Shown: one piece after another, positions 25,291-37,345 of the stretch
Layout: the number at the start of each line of letters is the position of its first letter
Position numbering within the stretch: position 1 is the stretch's first letter
From: Caprella mutica
Lineage: Eukaryota; Arthropoda; Malacostraca; Amphipoda; Caprellidae
Assembly (NCBI GenBank): GCA_947561585.1
Contig: CANNZV010002549.1
Coordinates: forward strand, 1 to 64,000
Reading direction: 5' to 3'
DNA: 64,000 nt
Program-made: the position numbers and the translations under genes
Notes under the pieces: generated by a model
Databases searched by the model: none
Told to the model about the DNA's origin: nothing
Seen by the model: only the letters and a program-made list of their open reading frames with translations

Positions 25291-25561
25291 AATTTATTCA
25301 TCTGATACATATGAAATTCATGAAATAAAACTTTTTTCATCTCAATGTAGATGTAGTATTTATAGTTTAATTATAAATATATTTAAATTGAATATAAATA
25401 CTAAAGCGGGAATAAAATAAAATTTGAAATAAATTAGAAATGAAAATTAGAACTGAAATTAAATATCTTTATAAAAAGTAAGTAGACATTCCTTTGTTAC
25501 TTATTTTTTCTCTACATTAAATAGTTTAGTATTGTTATCATTATACAGTATATAAAAAAAA

Positions 25562-26416
25562 GCAGATACGAAATTGAAATCATCATAACTTTGACGAGAA
25601 CCATCGTATTTTCATGTGGTTTTCTTTGGCTGATGCAAATTTTTACAACCTATAGCTGCATTTTTTGTTTGTTTTTATATTCCTAATAGTTTTTCTATGG
25701 GTGGTCATGAGTAGAAGGTAGAGAAATTGCTCTATTGTTCGACCATATTTCAAACATTCCTTATCAAAAGATTAGTTTTTATCTTAGAAAATTAGGATGA
25801 TTTTAAAAACCTTTATTTTGAATAAGAGAATAATTCCGAAACTAAGACATATTTATTGAAAAATGTAATTCGAGTTTGGTGGCTGCAGGATGGTGCCCAA
25901 GTACACGGAACACTTATTGTCAAAGAACGACTGAGGAAAGTTTTTGAACATTGAGTAATTGTCAAGTGTCTTGCCACTGAATGGCCTCCAAGGAGCCCAG
26001 ATTTAACCGCTTGCTTTTATTTCTTGTAGGGCTATTTGTAAAATGATTTATACTCTTTGCCACCTGATGATCAGTTTCAATTAAAAGAACTATAACGCAT
26101 GGTGTGAATTTCTTGAAAGCTAATCCTGAACAGATCAAAAGATCAACGAAAGCACTCAGAAAACGGGCACAAAAATGTGTTGAGAAAATGGGGGACAATG
26201 GATGTTCTTAGTAAACAATGTATTACTTTAGATCTTTATAGTATGCAATATTTTCTTTATTGCAACTAAGTAAATACTTGGAAAACAAACCTCTTTTGAT
26301 ATCCTTTTACAATTACATATAAACAAACGAAAAATGTGGGTACAGCTGACAAAAATCTGCATTTGCCAAAGAAAACCACACGAAGATTTTGTTATGGCGA
26401 TTTCAATTCCGTATTT
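25562..26416 (+). mobile_element. Mariner/Tc1-type transposon, internally deleted
   Basis: Long imperfect inverted repeats bound the element. The left side, from about 25564, reads agatacgaaattgaaatcat, then tttcatgtggttttctttgg. The complement of the right side reads aaaatacggaattgaaatcg, then ttcgtgtggttttctttggc. The left repeat has an extra segment of about 10 bases. Between them lies a transposase C-terminal fragment (25880-26222). The size of 0.85 kb is well under the 1.2-2 kb of intact relatives, and the N-terminal DNA-binding half is missing. Confidence 0.75.
25880..26222 (+). pseudogene. Transposase C-terminal relic (DDE, IS630/Tc1/mariner)
   Basis: In one plus-strand frame the sequence reads WLQDGAQVHGTLIVKERL, then a stop, then ATEWPPRSPDLTACFYFL, a stop, GYL, a stop, and NDLYSLPPDDQFQLKEL. 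In this family a W-x-Q-DGA-x-x-H segment carries the second catalytic Asp, and WPPRSPDLTPxDFFLWGYL holds the third-acid region and its surroundings. Both blocks are recognisable here in the right order and spacing. At least three in-frame stops show it is dead. The third-block PCDFF position reads ACFYF. The N-terminal helix-turn-helix half and the first catalytic Asp are absent. Confidence 0.8.
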
Positions 26417-27019
26417 TAATCAATGTGTATAATTACATCATTTCTCTTTCTTTACATTGAGTAGGTAAATATTGTAGTCATTATTTACACACCTCTCGAA
26501 CAGTAGCACTCACAATAATAATACATTTAATTTATTTCTCTGGAGTACCTATTAATTTATATGAAGGGCAGTCTTCACATTAATTAGAATTTGGTAAAAA
26601 AAAACATTGAGAAATTTATTATGATTGAAAATTGAGTATTTTATTTACATTATCATATATTGAATACATTGCTCTCTTATAATATTTAATATTTGATATT
26701 ATATACTATATTACTATATATAATATAGTACTATACAGGGTGATTAAAAAAAAGGCAACCGGGTTTTTGGATGACAATATTTTCCGAACTATACGAGCAA
26801 CTCTTCAATGTTTTATTGCATCTTGAAGGTAATTTGTTTCTCTGTCATTTGATGAATTCATTTAAATTTGTGACACCGAACAATGGTGTGACATCAATTT
26901 CAATAAAAAATCGTCAAAATCAAAATCCAGCAGAAAAAGTTTATAAAATGGATAGATATCTTTTCAACATTCCTTTAAAGCAACATATGCTGTTCAGATT
27001 TCCTTCTAAAAAATTGGTC
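26417..27019. other. AT-rich; transposon-like end at about 26735
   Basis: At 26735-26775 the sequence tacagggtgattaaaaaaaa followed by ggcaaccgggtttttgg looks like the terminal repeat of another Tc1/mariner-type element. The rest of that element would run into the gap, so it cannot be confirmed. The open frame that starts here at 26771 crosses the gap and has no standing. Confidence 0.45.
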
Positions 27020-27719
27020 NNNNNNNNNNNNNNNNNNNNNNNNNNNNNNNNNNNNNNNNNNNNNNNNNNNNNNNNNNNNNNNNNNNNNNNNNNNNNNNNN
27101 NNNNNNNNNNNNNNNNNNNNNNNNNNNNNNNNNNNNNNNNNNNNNNNNNNNNNNNNNNNNNNNNNNNNNNNNNNNNNNNNNNNNNNNNNNNNNNNNNNNN
27201 NNNNNNNNNNNNNNNNNNNNNNNNNNNNNNNNNNNNNNNNNNNNNNNNNNNNNNNNNNNNNNNNNNNNNNNNNNNNNNNNNNNNNNNNNNNNNNNNNNNN
27301 NNNNNNNNNNNNNNNNNNNNNNNNNNNNNNNNNNNNNNNNNNNNNNNNNNNNNNNNNNNNNNNNNNNNNNNNNNNNNNNNNNNNNNNNNNNNNNNNNNNN
27401 NNNNNNNNNNNNNNNNNNNNNNNNNNNNNNNNNNNNNNNNNNNNNNNNNNNNNNNNNNNNNNNNNNNNNNNNNNNNNNNNNNNNNNNNNNNNNNNNNNNN
27501 NNNNNNNNNNNNNNNNNNNNNNNNNNNNNNNNNNNNNNNNNNNNNNNNNNNNNNNNNNNNNNNNNNNNNNNNNNNNNNNNNNNNNNNNNNNNNNNNNNNN
27601 NNNNNNNNNNNNNNNNNNNNNNNNNNNNNNNNNNNNNNNNNNNNNNNNNNNNNNNNNNNNNNNNNNNNNNNNNNNNNNNNNNNNNNNNNNNNNNNNNNNN
27701 NNNNNNNNNNNNNNNNNNN
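27020..27719. other. Assembly gap (Ns)
   Basis: Seven hundred unknown bases, a run of n. Any open frame spanning it is meaningless. Confidence 0.99.
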
Positions 27720-29886
27720 GTGGCAATACAGTATTAATATGTTATTCATATTGAACCAATCTAACCATTATAAAAACACATAATTAACATGTGGTTATTC
27801 CATTTCAAAACCATATCATATAACCACATCAAATAGTGATTGCATACATGTTTAATTGACCATACCATATCCACATGCAAATTACCATACTTATAACAGG
27901 TGTTTACCATGTGTAATTGTTACCACATTCATAGCAACATGTCAAATACAATACTTCACCATTTCTGAACTATGATGTAGTTTGAATTCATGAATTTTAG
28001 GGTAATTTGCACTATCCTGATTCTATATACTGTGTTATAATACTGATAATGAAATTACGATATTTTAAAATGATACCTACTATAATGATATAAATGATAC
28101 GTAATATTTAGGTTACATGAAATACGAATAAACTACTGATTTATAGTTCTATTATGGAGAAAAGAAATATATATATAATATATATACTTAAAATAAATGT
28201 ATAATAAAATATAATACATTTGCAGAACGTCAAAAACAGCTTCCACACATTAAATGTTACATATTTTATGCTTGTGATATGAATATTGTTGTACTTTGTT
28301 TCAAAGGAAAACTGTACGTCATATCATTCGAAAACAACTTATAGAGTTTAAATATTCATACCAATGGAATAAAATATTGTAGGATTTACAATTTGAATAT
28401 TTTATGCACTGTTAAAAGTATTGTACTTGTATCTTTAGGTATCCATTTTCATCTAAAAATTGAAGAAAAGTGTTTTTTTTTATTCAAAAAAGTAAGTGTA
28501 ATCAAAATTAAAATATCGAGAAAACACAAGGAACTAATTTAAGTTTTTGATTACTATTATCTTTAAGCTTAGTTACTTTCCACTTTATTATATCAAGAAA
28601 CATGTTATCAGTACTTTTATACATATAATACATATTCATGAAATCAATGGTATAAAGATTCCTGGAATATTCCAGGCAGGTAACAGTTCCATGGAATGTA
28701 TTGAAAACATTCCTGTAACAATGTTATATTAAACCTTTTGCTCCAGTTTGCCGAATTACGTGTTTTTTAGAATCAATAGATCAAAGTAATAATTCCAAAA
28801 TAATTCCAAAATTTCTAATTTTCCTAATCTGATCGATAATTCAAAAGCAAAATTCAATTTCTGTGGATGCTAATTTCTCGCATTTTTTATTTCCCAATTC
28901 CTTCAAATTAACAAAAAGAGAGAAAGATTCTCTCTATTTTCTTTGTTATTATCTCATATCTCATCGTTTGCTTCAAATTGCTTGTTACAGCACAGATTTA
29001 CTTCCCAAGTTGTCATACATCAGAGTAATGAGCCGCAAAAACAAACAATAAAATAAGGGGAAATATTTTCTTTCCGGTGAGTTTTAGGGTTTTTATATGG
29101 CAACCATCAGCTTTCTTTGATTTTATCATTTGTGTGAGTAGTTAGATGCTTTTTACAGTTCTTCATGATGCTTTAAGTACTCATGCTGAAGAATATTATT
29201 TTATTTTAAAAGTATTAAAAACTTTAGACCCTAAAAATTAACAGAGGTAAACATTTCCATATAAATTATAGGTTAAAAATGTTCAGGATTCTGGTTTAAA
29301 AAATGGACACTATATTCAACTTTATATTTATCTATTTGGTATATTTTATTTAAAATCTGAATTGGTACTAAGAAAAATTGATGCAAACCTCACCTGAGCT
29401 CAATGGAAAAAATGGGGGAATTACGTTCTATTTCTGTTCTGCAGTAGGGTAAGATAAACCATCTGTTAAAAACTGTTCAGGTATTGTGGTTATCATACGG
29501 GATGGAGGTGATAAAAATAAATTTGAAAAAAGTCCATGACTTGGAATAGTGTTTTACGTAAAAATATCATTGAAAATAGGGTACAATGTACATATCATCA
29601 AAATTAAAACCATTAAACCTTTTTAAAACAATACTGTATATATTGTTGTTGTGTCTGATCACTCTTAAAATATTGTTGTACAGGCAAGCCTCGCTTTAAG
29701 TACAAGTCACTTTAGTAAAAGTGGTAATTATTTCGAGTCATGTTTCGAAAAAAGAACCGTTCGTAGACATAGAAAACGGAGAAATTTTTTTGTGATTATT
29801 TCACGGTAACTAGAAAAACATCAAAATTATAATCCAGATAAGGTTATTAGAAGCAGTTGGTTCAGAAATTCAATATGTCCTATAAT
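27720..29886. other. AT-rich stretch, no gene seen
   Basis: Around 27760-27945 short phrases such as accacat, catgtgg and accatatc recur irregularly. A few frames of about 60 codons occur (28547-28732, 28863-29051) without domain character, splice context or compositional support. Confidence 0.5.
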
Positions 29887-30071
29887 AGGGTTAGTTCCGT
29901 GTTATTGCACGGTTCCATATTTTCGAACACGTGAAAATCATTATTTAATAATCATCATTCAACTTTTATTTGATACCAATTAGAATAGAAGTTAAATAAT
30001 AATTATAATATTTTCTTTTCTGACGTGTTCGAAATTGTAGAACAAACCAATAACTTGGAACTTAGTACCCC
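29887..30071. mobile_element. Family A MITE
   Basis: The left end is agggttagttccgtgttatt, then gcacggttccatattttcga. The complement of the right end is gggtactaagttccaagtta, then tctacaatttcgaacacgtc. Both sides contain a cgaacacgt sequence, so the inner arms pair as well. Confidence 0.8.
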
Positions 30072-30512
30072 ACTACCAAAAACATTTCATAGAGCATAAC
30101 ATTGCGGTTTGTTAAATGCAGCACAATAATTATAGAAATCTAAGTATCTATTAATTACTCACCTATACTGAGTGAGAGTTAAGCTATGGATGGATTTTAA
30201 AACATATAATAAATACACGACTTTAAACTTTTTCATCACAGTCACAAACAATGAAAGACTGTACATTATTATTAATATGCTTATATACGTAGTACTCTAA
30301 TAACTCTAAAACAAATTTTCTTTCTATAACTGAATACTGATAGAAAATGAGATATATGTTCGAGGAGTGACAATTATAAATTTCTTGTTACTTTTATTCG
30401 CTTTAGTTACTGTTTGGTAACTAAACTGAGTCGTGATTTGGTAACTAAAGCGGTGGATGCCTGAATATAAATGGAAAAAAAAATAATTAAGAAGAAAAAA
30501 AAAATTCGTACG
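30072..30512. other. AT-rich stretch, nothing recognised
   Basis: No repeat structure or coding signal seen. Confidence 0.5.
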
Positions 30513-30922
30513 CGGACACTTGCCCGAAAGACATTTGGCCAAACGGACATTTGGCCAAAAGACTTTTATTCAATGTAAATCCATATTATGAACTGCAGCC
30601 TCCGTTTAATTTAATTATAATTTTCATTTTAATGGATTAAAAGTTATTTTATAAAAAGGAAAATTAATTTTAATATTCACAAAATGTGTATCCATATTAC
30701 GAACTGCAAGCATATATTGCTCAACAATTTGAATTCTTTCCTACTATTGATTTCATCGCAAATATAAGGGGTGGAAAAAAACTTCTCTTCATACTTTTGA
30801 ACTTGTTCTCATTGGTTATTATATTTTTTAAAGTTATTATTATTATATCAAATAATATTGCAGAACCATTTTGTTTCAAAATAAAGGTATTTCGGCTAAA
30901 CGTCTTTTCGGCCAAGTGTCCA
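30513..30922. mobile_element. Foldback-type element with GGACATTTGGCC arrays
   Basis: The left end reads cggacacttgcccgaaagac, then atttggccaaacggacattt and ggccaaaagac (15-16 base units). The complement of the right end reads tggacacttggccgaaaaga, then cgtttagccgaaatacc. So both ends carry outward-facing arrays of the same unit in inverted orientation. The interior holds a direct duplication: ccatattatgaactgcag at about 30583 and ccatattacgaactgcaa at about 30691. The two overlapping open frames (86 codons on plus, 69 on minus) lie across this element and have no domain character. Confidence 0.75.
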
Positions 30923-30984
30923 CCAACCAAAAAAATTATATTATAGAGAATAGTTGTGGAAAATTCACCATAAAAAATAAAGTT

Positions 30985-31996
30985 TAAAGTAAAGCCAATA
31001 GGCTCACCCTCAATGTGTCAAAGACCTTTGCTATGCATTTTACTACTTTAAGTAGGGGCCCTGTAGACCTATCTATTACTGTGAATATTTGTGATATTCG
31101 ATTTCATGACACGGGTGTTTTCCTCGGTGTGAGAGTTGACCATGGAATGAGGTTTGACTCGCACATTGATTCCATAGCCCAGAAAATTTCAAAAACAATT
31201 GGTATTTTTCATAGTCTTAAATATATCTTACCTGAACAAAATCTTATCAACTTATATTATTCTTTTGTATATCCGTATTTGATTTATTGCAATATTGTTT
31301 GGGGTTCAACTTTTTCTTCACACCTTGATAGACTGCTTCTGTTACAGAAGAAAATAGTACGAATTATTACACATAGTTGCTTTTTGCAGCATTCAACTCC
31401 CTTGTTCTATAGAACCAAAATCTTAAAAATAACTGATATTCATAAATTCTTGGTAGGGCAATATATGTTTAAAGATTTAAATGGTTCAAATCCTAGTTTT
31501 TCAACATCTAGCAATCTATATTTCACTCGATCAGTAGATTATATTGTACCACAATTTCAACGTCTCTCTGTTACTCAGCGCTCAATCACTTTTAATGGTC
31601 CGACTATTTGGAATAGCATACCGTCAGATATCCGTAAAGCTAGATCACTCTCAATATTTAAATCAAAATACAAACATTATTTAATTTCCCAATATTCCTA
31701 ATATACAATCTTGTTAGTGTGTGACAGTTACTACCCCTGTGTATTACTTATCTTTTATTTTCCTTTCCTTTAATTATTTTTGTCTTGTATTTGTAACCTT
31801 GAATGTAGTGTGATGTTCATTTAACTTTATGTTGCCTGAAAAGTATTCTTTGAATACTTATATATGGGCTTGATTTCTAATATTGTTTTGTATATTTTTA
31901 CTTTTTTTTGGAATAGCTCACAGCCTGTCCAACTGTGAGTTATTATGTAAAAGGACAATATTTTATCAATAAAGATGTTTATGTTTATGTTTATAA
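30985..31996 (+). mobile_element. 5'-truncated non-LTR retrotransposon (CR1/Jockey-like)
   Basis: It contains the reverse-transcriptase C-terminal domain (30987-31701), a 3' UTR of about 290 bases, a tcaataaag signal-like sequence at about 31966, and a short tttatg repeat tail ending near 31996. This is typical of elements that prime on short tandem tails. The body starts abruptly inside the RT region just after the foldback element at 30513-30922, which is the usual pattern of 5' truncation. Its composition is less AT-rich than its surroundings. Confidence 0.85.
30987..31701 (+). pseudogene. Non-LTR reverse transcriptase, C-terminal fragment
   Basis: A single uninterrupted frame of about 237 codons. 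It begins with KANRLTLNVSKT (the post-YADD 'W..NKLxLNxxKT' block), then VFLGVRVDHGMRFDSHID, ISKTIGIFHSLKYILPEQ, YSFVYPYLIYCNIVWG, and a tail with RSITFNGPTIWNSIP and SIFKSKYKHYL. In CR1/Jockey-type elements these blocks follow the catalytic YADD in this order (LG..D..L.w..HI, then P.L.Y...W, then G...WN.LP). The RT fingers and palm with YADD and the endonuclease are missing. The fragment has no internal stop, which suggests a young insertion. The first Met at 31015 is not a real start. Confidence 0.9.
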
Positions 31997-32569
31997 TATA
32001 CACTGTTTTTTTTTATACAACATTATTCATTAATGTTATAAGATTAAATTCCAATAGTGTAAGGGTAATGAAAGACAATAATTGACGACTGTTAAAAATC
32101 TACGCACTTTGCTAATAATATTTAAAATACTTTTTAAATTAAACATGTTCAGTTATGATCATTTTGATTTTGATTGTAGAACACTCAATATATAATTGAG
32201 TTGCTGATACTGATGCTCTAAGGGGTAGTGCACCCTCTTCCTAATTTCCCCAGAGAAGGTGATAAGTAAGCTAAGTGTGTTTAGGTGACATAGAATAATT
32301 AAAGGTAATATTCATACAAGAGTTACATTGTAACGAAGAGACTTTTAAGGTAAGAAGAATATGCAAAGTATTTCCATTTCTCACAGGGTAGTGTGTACAC
32401 TGGAATAACTTATGGTTCCTTCTGTAGATTTATGGTTTAAACTAAAGTAATAATTTAGTGTACTAAAACTCTTTAATGACGTCATAACTTTAAGTATATT
32501 TCACTGTAGTTCATCTGCTTGATGGGGGAGAATAGTGTACTCTTTTTTTATACCATTCTAATGTTATTT
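31997..32569. other. Unassigned AT-rich stretch
   Basis: No gene seen. The segment at about 32215-32290 is less AT-rich (gtagtgcaccctcttcctaa) but has no open frame. Confidence 0.45.
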
Positions 32570-33000
32570 ATGTAAATTAATTATTTAATTAATGTTAATT
32601 AATTATTTAATTAATGTTAATTAATGTTAATTAATTATTTAATTAACGTTAATTAATTAGTCAATTAATGTTAATTAAGAATTTAATTAAATGTTAATTA
32701 ATTATTTGATTAATGTTAATTGATTATTCCATTATATTGTAAATTAATTATTTCATTAATATTATTTAATTATTGTTAATTAATTATTTAATTGTTGTTA
32801 ATTAACTATCTAATTAATGTTAATTAATAATCTAATTAAATGTTAATTGATTATTTAATTAAATGTTAATTAATTATTTAATTAAATATTAATTAATTAT
32901 TTAATTAATGTTAATTAATTATTTAATTAATGTTAAATAATTATTTCATTAAAGTTAATTAAATATTCCATTAATATAAATTAATATATTTCATCAATGT
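32570..33000. repeat. AT-only minisatellite, unit about 20-22 bp
   Basis: Diverged repeats of attaattatttaattaatgt plus ta, about 19 copies, rich in the palindromes ttaattaa and attaat. It decays rightward into looser forms (aaatcaatgttaat) to about 33120. Confidence 0.9.
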
Positions 33001-33120
33001 TAGTTATTTCCACGTTAAACATATCATATTAAATCAATATTAATTAAATCAATGCTAACTAAATCAATGTTTTTAATTACAATGCTAAATATCAATGTTC
33101 ATTAAATCAATGTTAATACA

Positions 33121-35329
33121 TGGTAATTATACCTTTAATCCATTTCAATGTTGACTATGATTATAATTCATTTCTGGGGAACTTTAATCAAATGATTACG
33201 AAATTAAGAAGTCAGTGCACCAAAAAATTCCCTCTTCAACTTTTAATTAGCATCTCAAAGTTTTTCAATTAACAACAGGAAAAGTAAAAATAAAAGATTA
33301 TTTTCATGATAATGGTAAGACACATTTATATTTCATTCCACATTAAATACCAGATTTTTATAATAAGTTTCTGAAATGAATTTTTCATATAAGTCTACGG
33401 ATTTTGCTAATAAAATTTGAGTTACTTTTGAAAATCATCCGCCTTTCAAATGTTTTCAAAATTGATATTTATTTAACAGCATTTGCATTTAATCTTTACA
33501 ATTGTTTAATATGACAGCTACTCTCATACATTATTTATGTTTTTAATCCCGTTTGTCTGATATTCAAATAGGGAAACTGTCAGTTAGATGTAATTTTCAG
33601 AGGCAATTGGTGTGGAGCTCCTGGGGTTTCATCTTCAAATTATTATATGCAAATAAACACGGAATAAATTCACAAAGTCTTAGATATATTAGGGTAATAT
33701 TCTACATTATTGTTCGTAATGTTTTGTACGATAGTTTTAGTATCTGTATGATTATGTATATTAGTAAAAAGTGAGGAAATTTATAGAGAATAGTGGAGGG
33801 GACATGTTGTGTTATTCAAATATTAGTCAAAATCAGTCAAACATTACTCCAATTTTAATCAAATATTTAGTAGAATATCAGAGTCAAAATCTCTTGAAGT
33901 TTAATAATATTAATATTAAAGTAATAATAATAATACTAAATAATAATAATGAACTCTGTGAAGATTTAATCAGAGGACTGATATATGAAATTAATGAAGA
34001 TTGTAGAGCTTCAAGGAAATTAATAATTATAATTATCGTTATAAAAAAAAGTTAAGTTAAAAATAAATAAAGAGTTTTAATTGTTTACTCATTCTTCGAT
34101 ATAATTGCAGTGCAGGGAATGTAGAATCTTTTGAACTATTTTCAATAAAACTACACTAATATATAGTTATTATGGCCATAGAGGTAACAACAATAAGGAA
34201 GCGCTTGTAGAGCTATGCAGGGAATATATTCAAACACTCGTATATAATAAAAATAAAATTAATGAATAATGTACGAACTGTCTCCTTCTCTTATTAATAG
34301 AAAAAATAATGAGGAGTGGATTAGATATTTATGCATTTAGCATGTGACTGTGTTAGATAATAAATAGAAGTAACAAGGAAAAGCGGAAGAACGAAAATAA
34401 AAACAAGAAAAAGGAAGCGAAGAGTGCGAAAGATGGAAGAGCAGGAATAAAATCAAGGGCAATTACAAAAATTCGAATACTAAAATAGAAAGATATAGAG
34501 CACATTGTTAAATAAGTTCATTAATATTGATCAATATATATGTTCCTCAGTGCTATAATACAGTGGGTAAATGTACCGCTAAATGACACCATTGCCCAAA
34601 CACAGTAAAGATCTAACTACGTCACTGATATTATAACCTATTGCTGCAAAGGGAGAAGTGATCTACTTGCAGTAAACACAGAGTTAGAAATGAAAGCTTT
34701 TATGCATATGTGCTTAGATTAGTTGTCAAAGCACATTTTCCATTAGGGATTATAAGTAAAATGACTTGTTAATAATTACTGAAGTTATCTGTATATTATC
34801 TTAGTGACAGTTAATGCACATGTGAGTAAAAAGGCGAACAAATGACAATGTTAATGTGAAGGATAAAAAAGCAATATTCTAATCTGCTTACTCCCGTTTA
34901 TTTTATATTATATTCCTGGGCAATATTTTATAAATTCATTAACACTCTTTTTATTTAAGTATGAGTAGAAATATAAACGACATTGTTTATTTCTAAGCAA
35001 TGCATTAAGAGCAAAGTATTGCATGTAATTTAAAGGTGTGGATTTGTTCCAAAGAATAAGGAAATCTTTTGATCAAGGCTTTGTCTCTATTTTTCCAAAG
35101 TCCCTGCCCCCCAAATTGGGCCCATGGGACACTTAGTGCCCACAGAATAACTCCCACGGTGGGAATTAGTGAGCTACCAAAACAGAGAATTAAAATATTC
35201 TATTTAGGAAAAGGTTTAACCTCTTTTAAATGAAAATGCTAATAACAATAAATAAATATACAAATCAATGAAAAGAAGTTAGTATATGTTGGTAATATAG
35301 TACAGAGAAAATTACTAATTCTCTAGGTA
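33121..35329. other. AT-rich stretch, no gene seen
   Basis: Includes a purine-rich tract at 34370-34470 (aagaaaaaggaagcgaagag). A GC-richer spot at 35095-35165 (ctgccccccaaattgggccc) contains the palindrome-like cccacggtggg. Open frames of 60-95 codons at 33553-34055 are low complexity. Confidence 0.5.
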
Positions 35330-35604
35330 TGGAAGAGACACAGAGTCACTGGTTCAAAAAATTCCTAGTTCTAGCAGAGTCACAGGGTCACTAGTTCCAT
35401 GAGCCTCTTCTAAAGGAGTCAGAGTCACTAGTTCTATGAAATCTAATTATTAAAGAGTCATATAGTCACTAGTTCCAAGAACCTCTAGTTCTAAAGGAGT
35501 CAGTCACTAGTTCAAAAGATTTCTAGTTCTAAAACAGTAACAGATTCACCAGCTCCAAGAGTCTCTAGTTCTAACAGAGTCAAACTCACTAGTTCTAGAG
35601 TCAT
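35330..35604. repeat. Minisatellite, unit about 36-40 bp, about seven diverged copies
   Basis: The repeated phrase is gagtcacagggtcactagtt, then ccaagagcctctagttctaa. Copies differ in length and carry many substitutions. The motif tcactagttc is the best-kept part. Confidence 0.85.
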
Positions 35605-35609
35605 TCACA

Positions 35610-35813
35610 TCACTGCCCCATGTCGAAATGAGCCAAACATCCCAATGTTCGGATGGGAAGAAATCCTCTCCTTCTACTTTCTCCTAGCCTCTTAATTTGA
35701 AATCTTCCAGTACGATATACGGATAAAACTTTCTCGAAGAATCTGAAGAATATGGTACCTACTTGCGTACGTACCTGCTGCAGATGTGGAAGACTTTCAC
35801 AAGGCTCTTCCAC
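35610..35813 (-). CDS. Unrecognised coding-like segment, possible exon
   Basis: The minus strand has a frame of 67 codons from Met containing EEPCESLPHLQQVRT and RTGRFQIKRLGESRRRGFLP, with balanced composition unlike its surroundings. A strong splice donor pattern (cag|gtacgt at 35777-35772) lies inside it, and an acceptor-like ttttcag lies about 50 bases upstream. So the coding part may be only the short exon with EEPCESLPHLQQ. A 32-base intron to an attcttcag acceptor would also keep the frame for 16 codons. I recognise no domain. It could be an exon of a host gene or a transposon relic. Confidence 0.3.
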   Translation of the reverse strand: MEEPCESLPHLQQVRTQVGTIFFRFFEKVLSVYRTGRFQIKRLGESRRRGFLPIRTLGCLAHFDMGQ

Positions 35814-36404
35814 ATACGAACGTCTGAAAAGAATTTGGTCGTAGCTATTTTGATAGTTAGGTTCATATCTGCATTAGGCCAAGAAGTTAAAATATTGAAC
35901 AACTTATTGAATGTGGTAATAGTAATATTGGGTGTTGATTTTCGTAACGATTTTTTTGTGTTTATCGTCATCTCGAAAGTTAATCAGATGTCCTCATCTT
36001 CACCTGTCTATTCAAAAACATCAAATATATTATTCATTAAATGGATTCAATAGAAAATATATAATGTCAAATGTTGCATTAACTTTTATAAAAAACATAT
36101 TTCCTAATATTGTATATAGTCGTCGTGTGCAATTTTCCGTTTCTATGGATCCTGCACTTCATAAGGCAGATAACAGTGCAGGATATTAAATTTATTCTAT
36201 ACTGAATTATTTTCGAATTGAAATGTGGGTTCAAAATCATTTAGTCTCTTTGAATACCTAAATACTTGAAATCTTTCTTTTTCTCTTCGGACTCTCTTTC
36301 AGTGTACATACTATAGACAGTATGCAAAAACTGAAGATAGTCTGAAAAGATAATCGGTGTTCAAGATGGTTTCTATTAAGCAAGTTGAAGTTGGTAGCCT
36401 CAGT
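35814..36404. other. Unassigned stretch
   Basis: Overlapping open frames of 70-96 codons on both strands occur at 35759-36189, with no recognisable domain. No other signal seen. Confidence 0.4.
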
Positions 36405-36897
36405 CAAGGTATTATCACACATTGTCAGTAGGTTTCACACACAGTGTCAGTAGGTTTCACACACAGTGTCAGTGTGTTTTCACACACAGTGTCAGTGTGT
36501 TAAAACACACAGTATCAGTGTGTTAAAACACACAGTGTCAGTGTGTTTTAATACACAGTGTCAGTGTGTTAAAATACACAGTGTCAGTGTGTTAAAATAC
36601 ACAGTGTCAGTGTGTTAAAATACACAGTGTCTGTGTGTTTTCACACACAGTGTCAGTGTGTTAAAATACACAGTGTCAGTGTGTTAAAATACACAGTGTC
36701 ACTGTGTTAAAATACACAGTGTCAGTGTGTTAAAATACACAGTGTCAGTGTGTTAAAATACACAGTGTCAGTGTGTTAAAATACACAGTGTCAGTGTGTT
36801 TTCACACACAGTGTCAGTGTGTTAAAATACACAGTGTCAGAGTGTTAAAATACACAGTGTCAGTGTGTTAAAATACACAGTGTCAGTGTGTTTTCAC
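36405..36897. repeat. 23-bp minisatellite, about 21 copies
   Basis: The unit is tacacagtgtcagtgtgtta plus aaa. Variants with ttttcacacacagtg recur at the left end and at intervals (about 36638 and 36800). The unit is itself partly palindromic: cacacagtg against cagtgtgtg. Confidence 0.95.
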
Positions 36898-37345
36898 TCT
36901 TTACGGCAGTCATGTGCAAACTGCAATACAAATGCCATCTTATGTGACTCCATACAGCTATATTTCTCTAAAAGATTCATTTTTCCAATTATCAAAATGA
37001 ACTAAAAATTAAACATAGCCCTCTCATAAAAGTAGACTTTAGTCTACATGAATTCAGAGAACTTTTAGGATATTCATTCGTGAACTTTAAATATTTTTTA
37101 TGATGAGTTGCATAGAGATCATTTTCTAATATAACGCAGCATTCTGGTATATTTATTTTCATGTCAGTACCCTCTCAAAGCGACAGAGGGGACTTTTTTG
37201 ATTAAATGAAAATGTCTAAAGAATGCACTTTTGTATTATTTGACCCTAAATAACTTATTTTTAGCAACAGATAATTTCATATTGTATCAGCAAATAACTC
37301 AGGCATGAAAGAGTTAATTTTTCAAGTAAAATTAATAATACCACT

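Noticed and set aside
26771..27754. 327-codon open frame and two minus-strand frames over the same interval
   Set aside because: They run through 700 unknown bases; the readable parts have no domain and the length is artificial.
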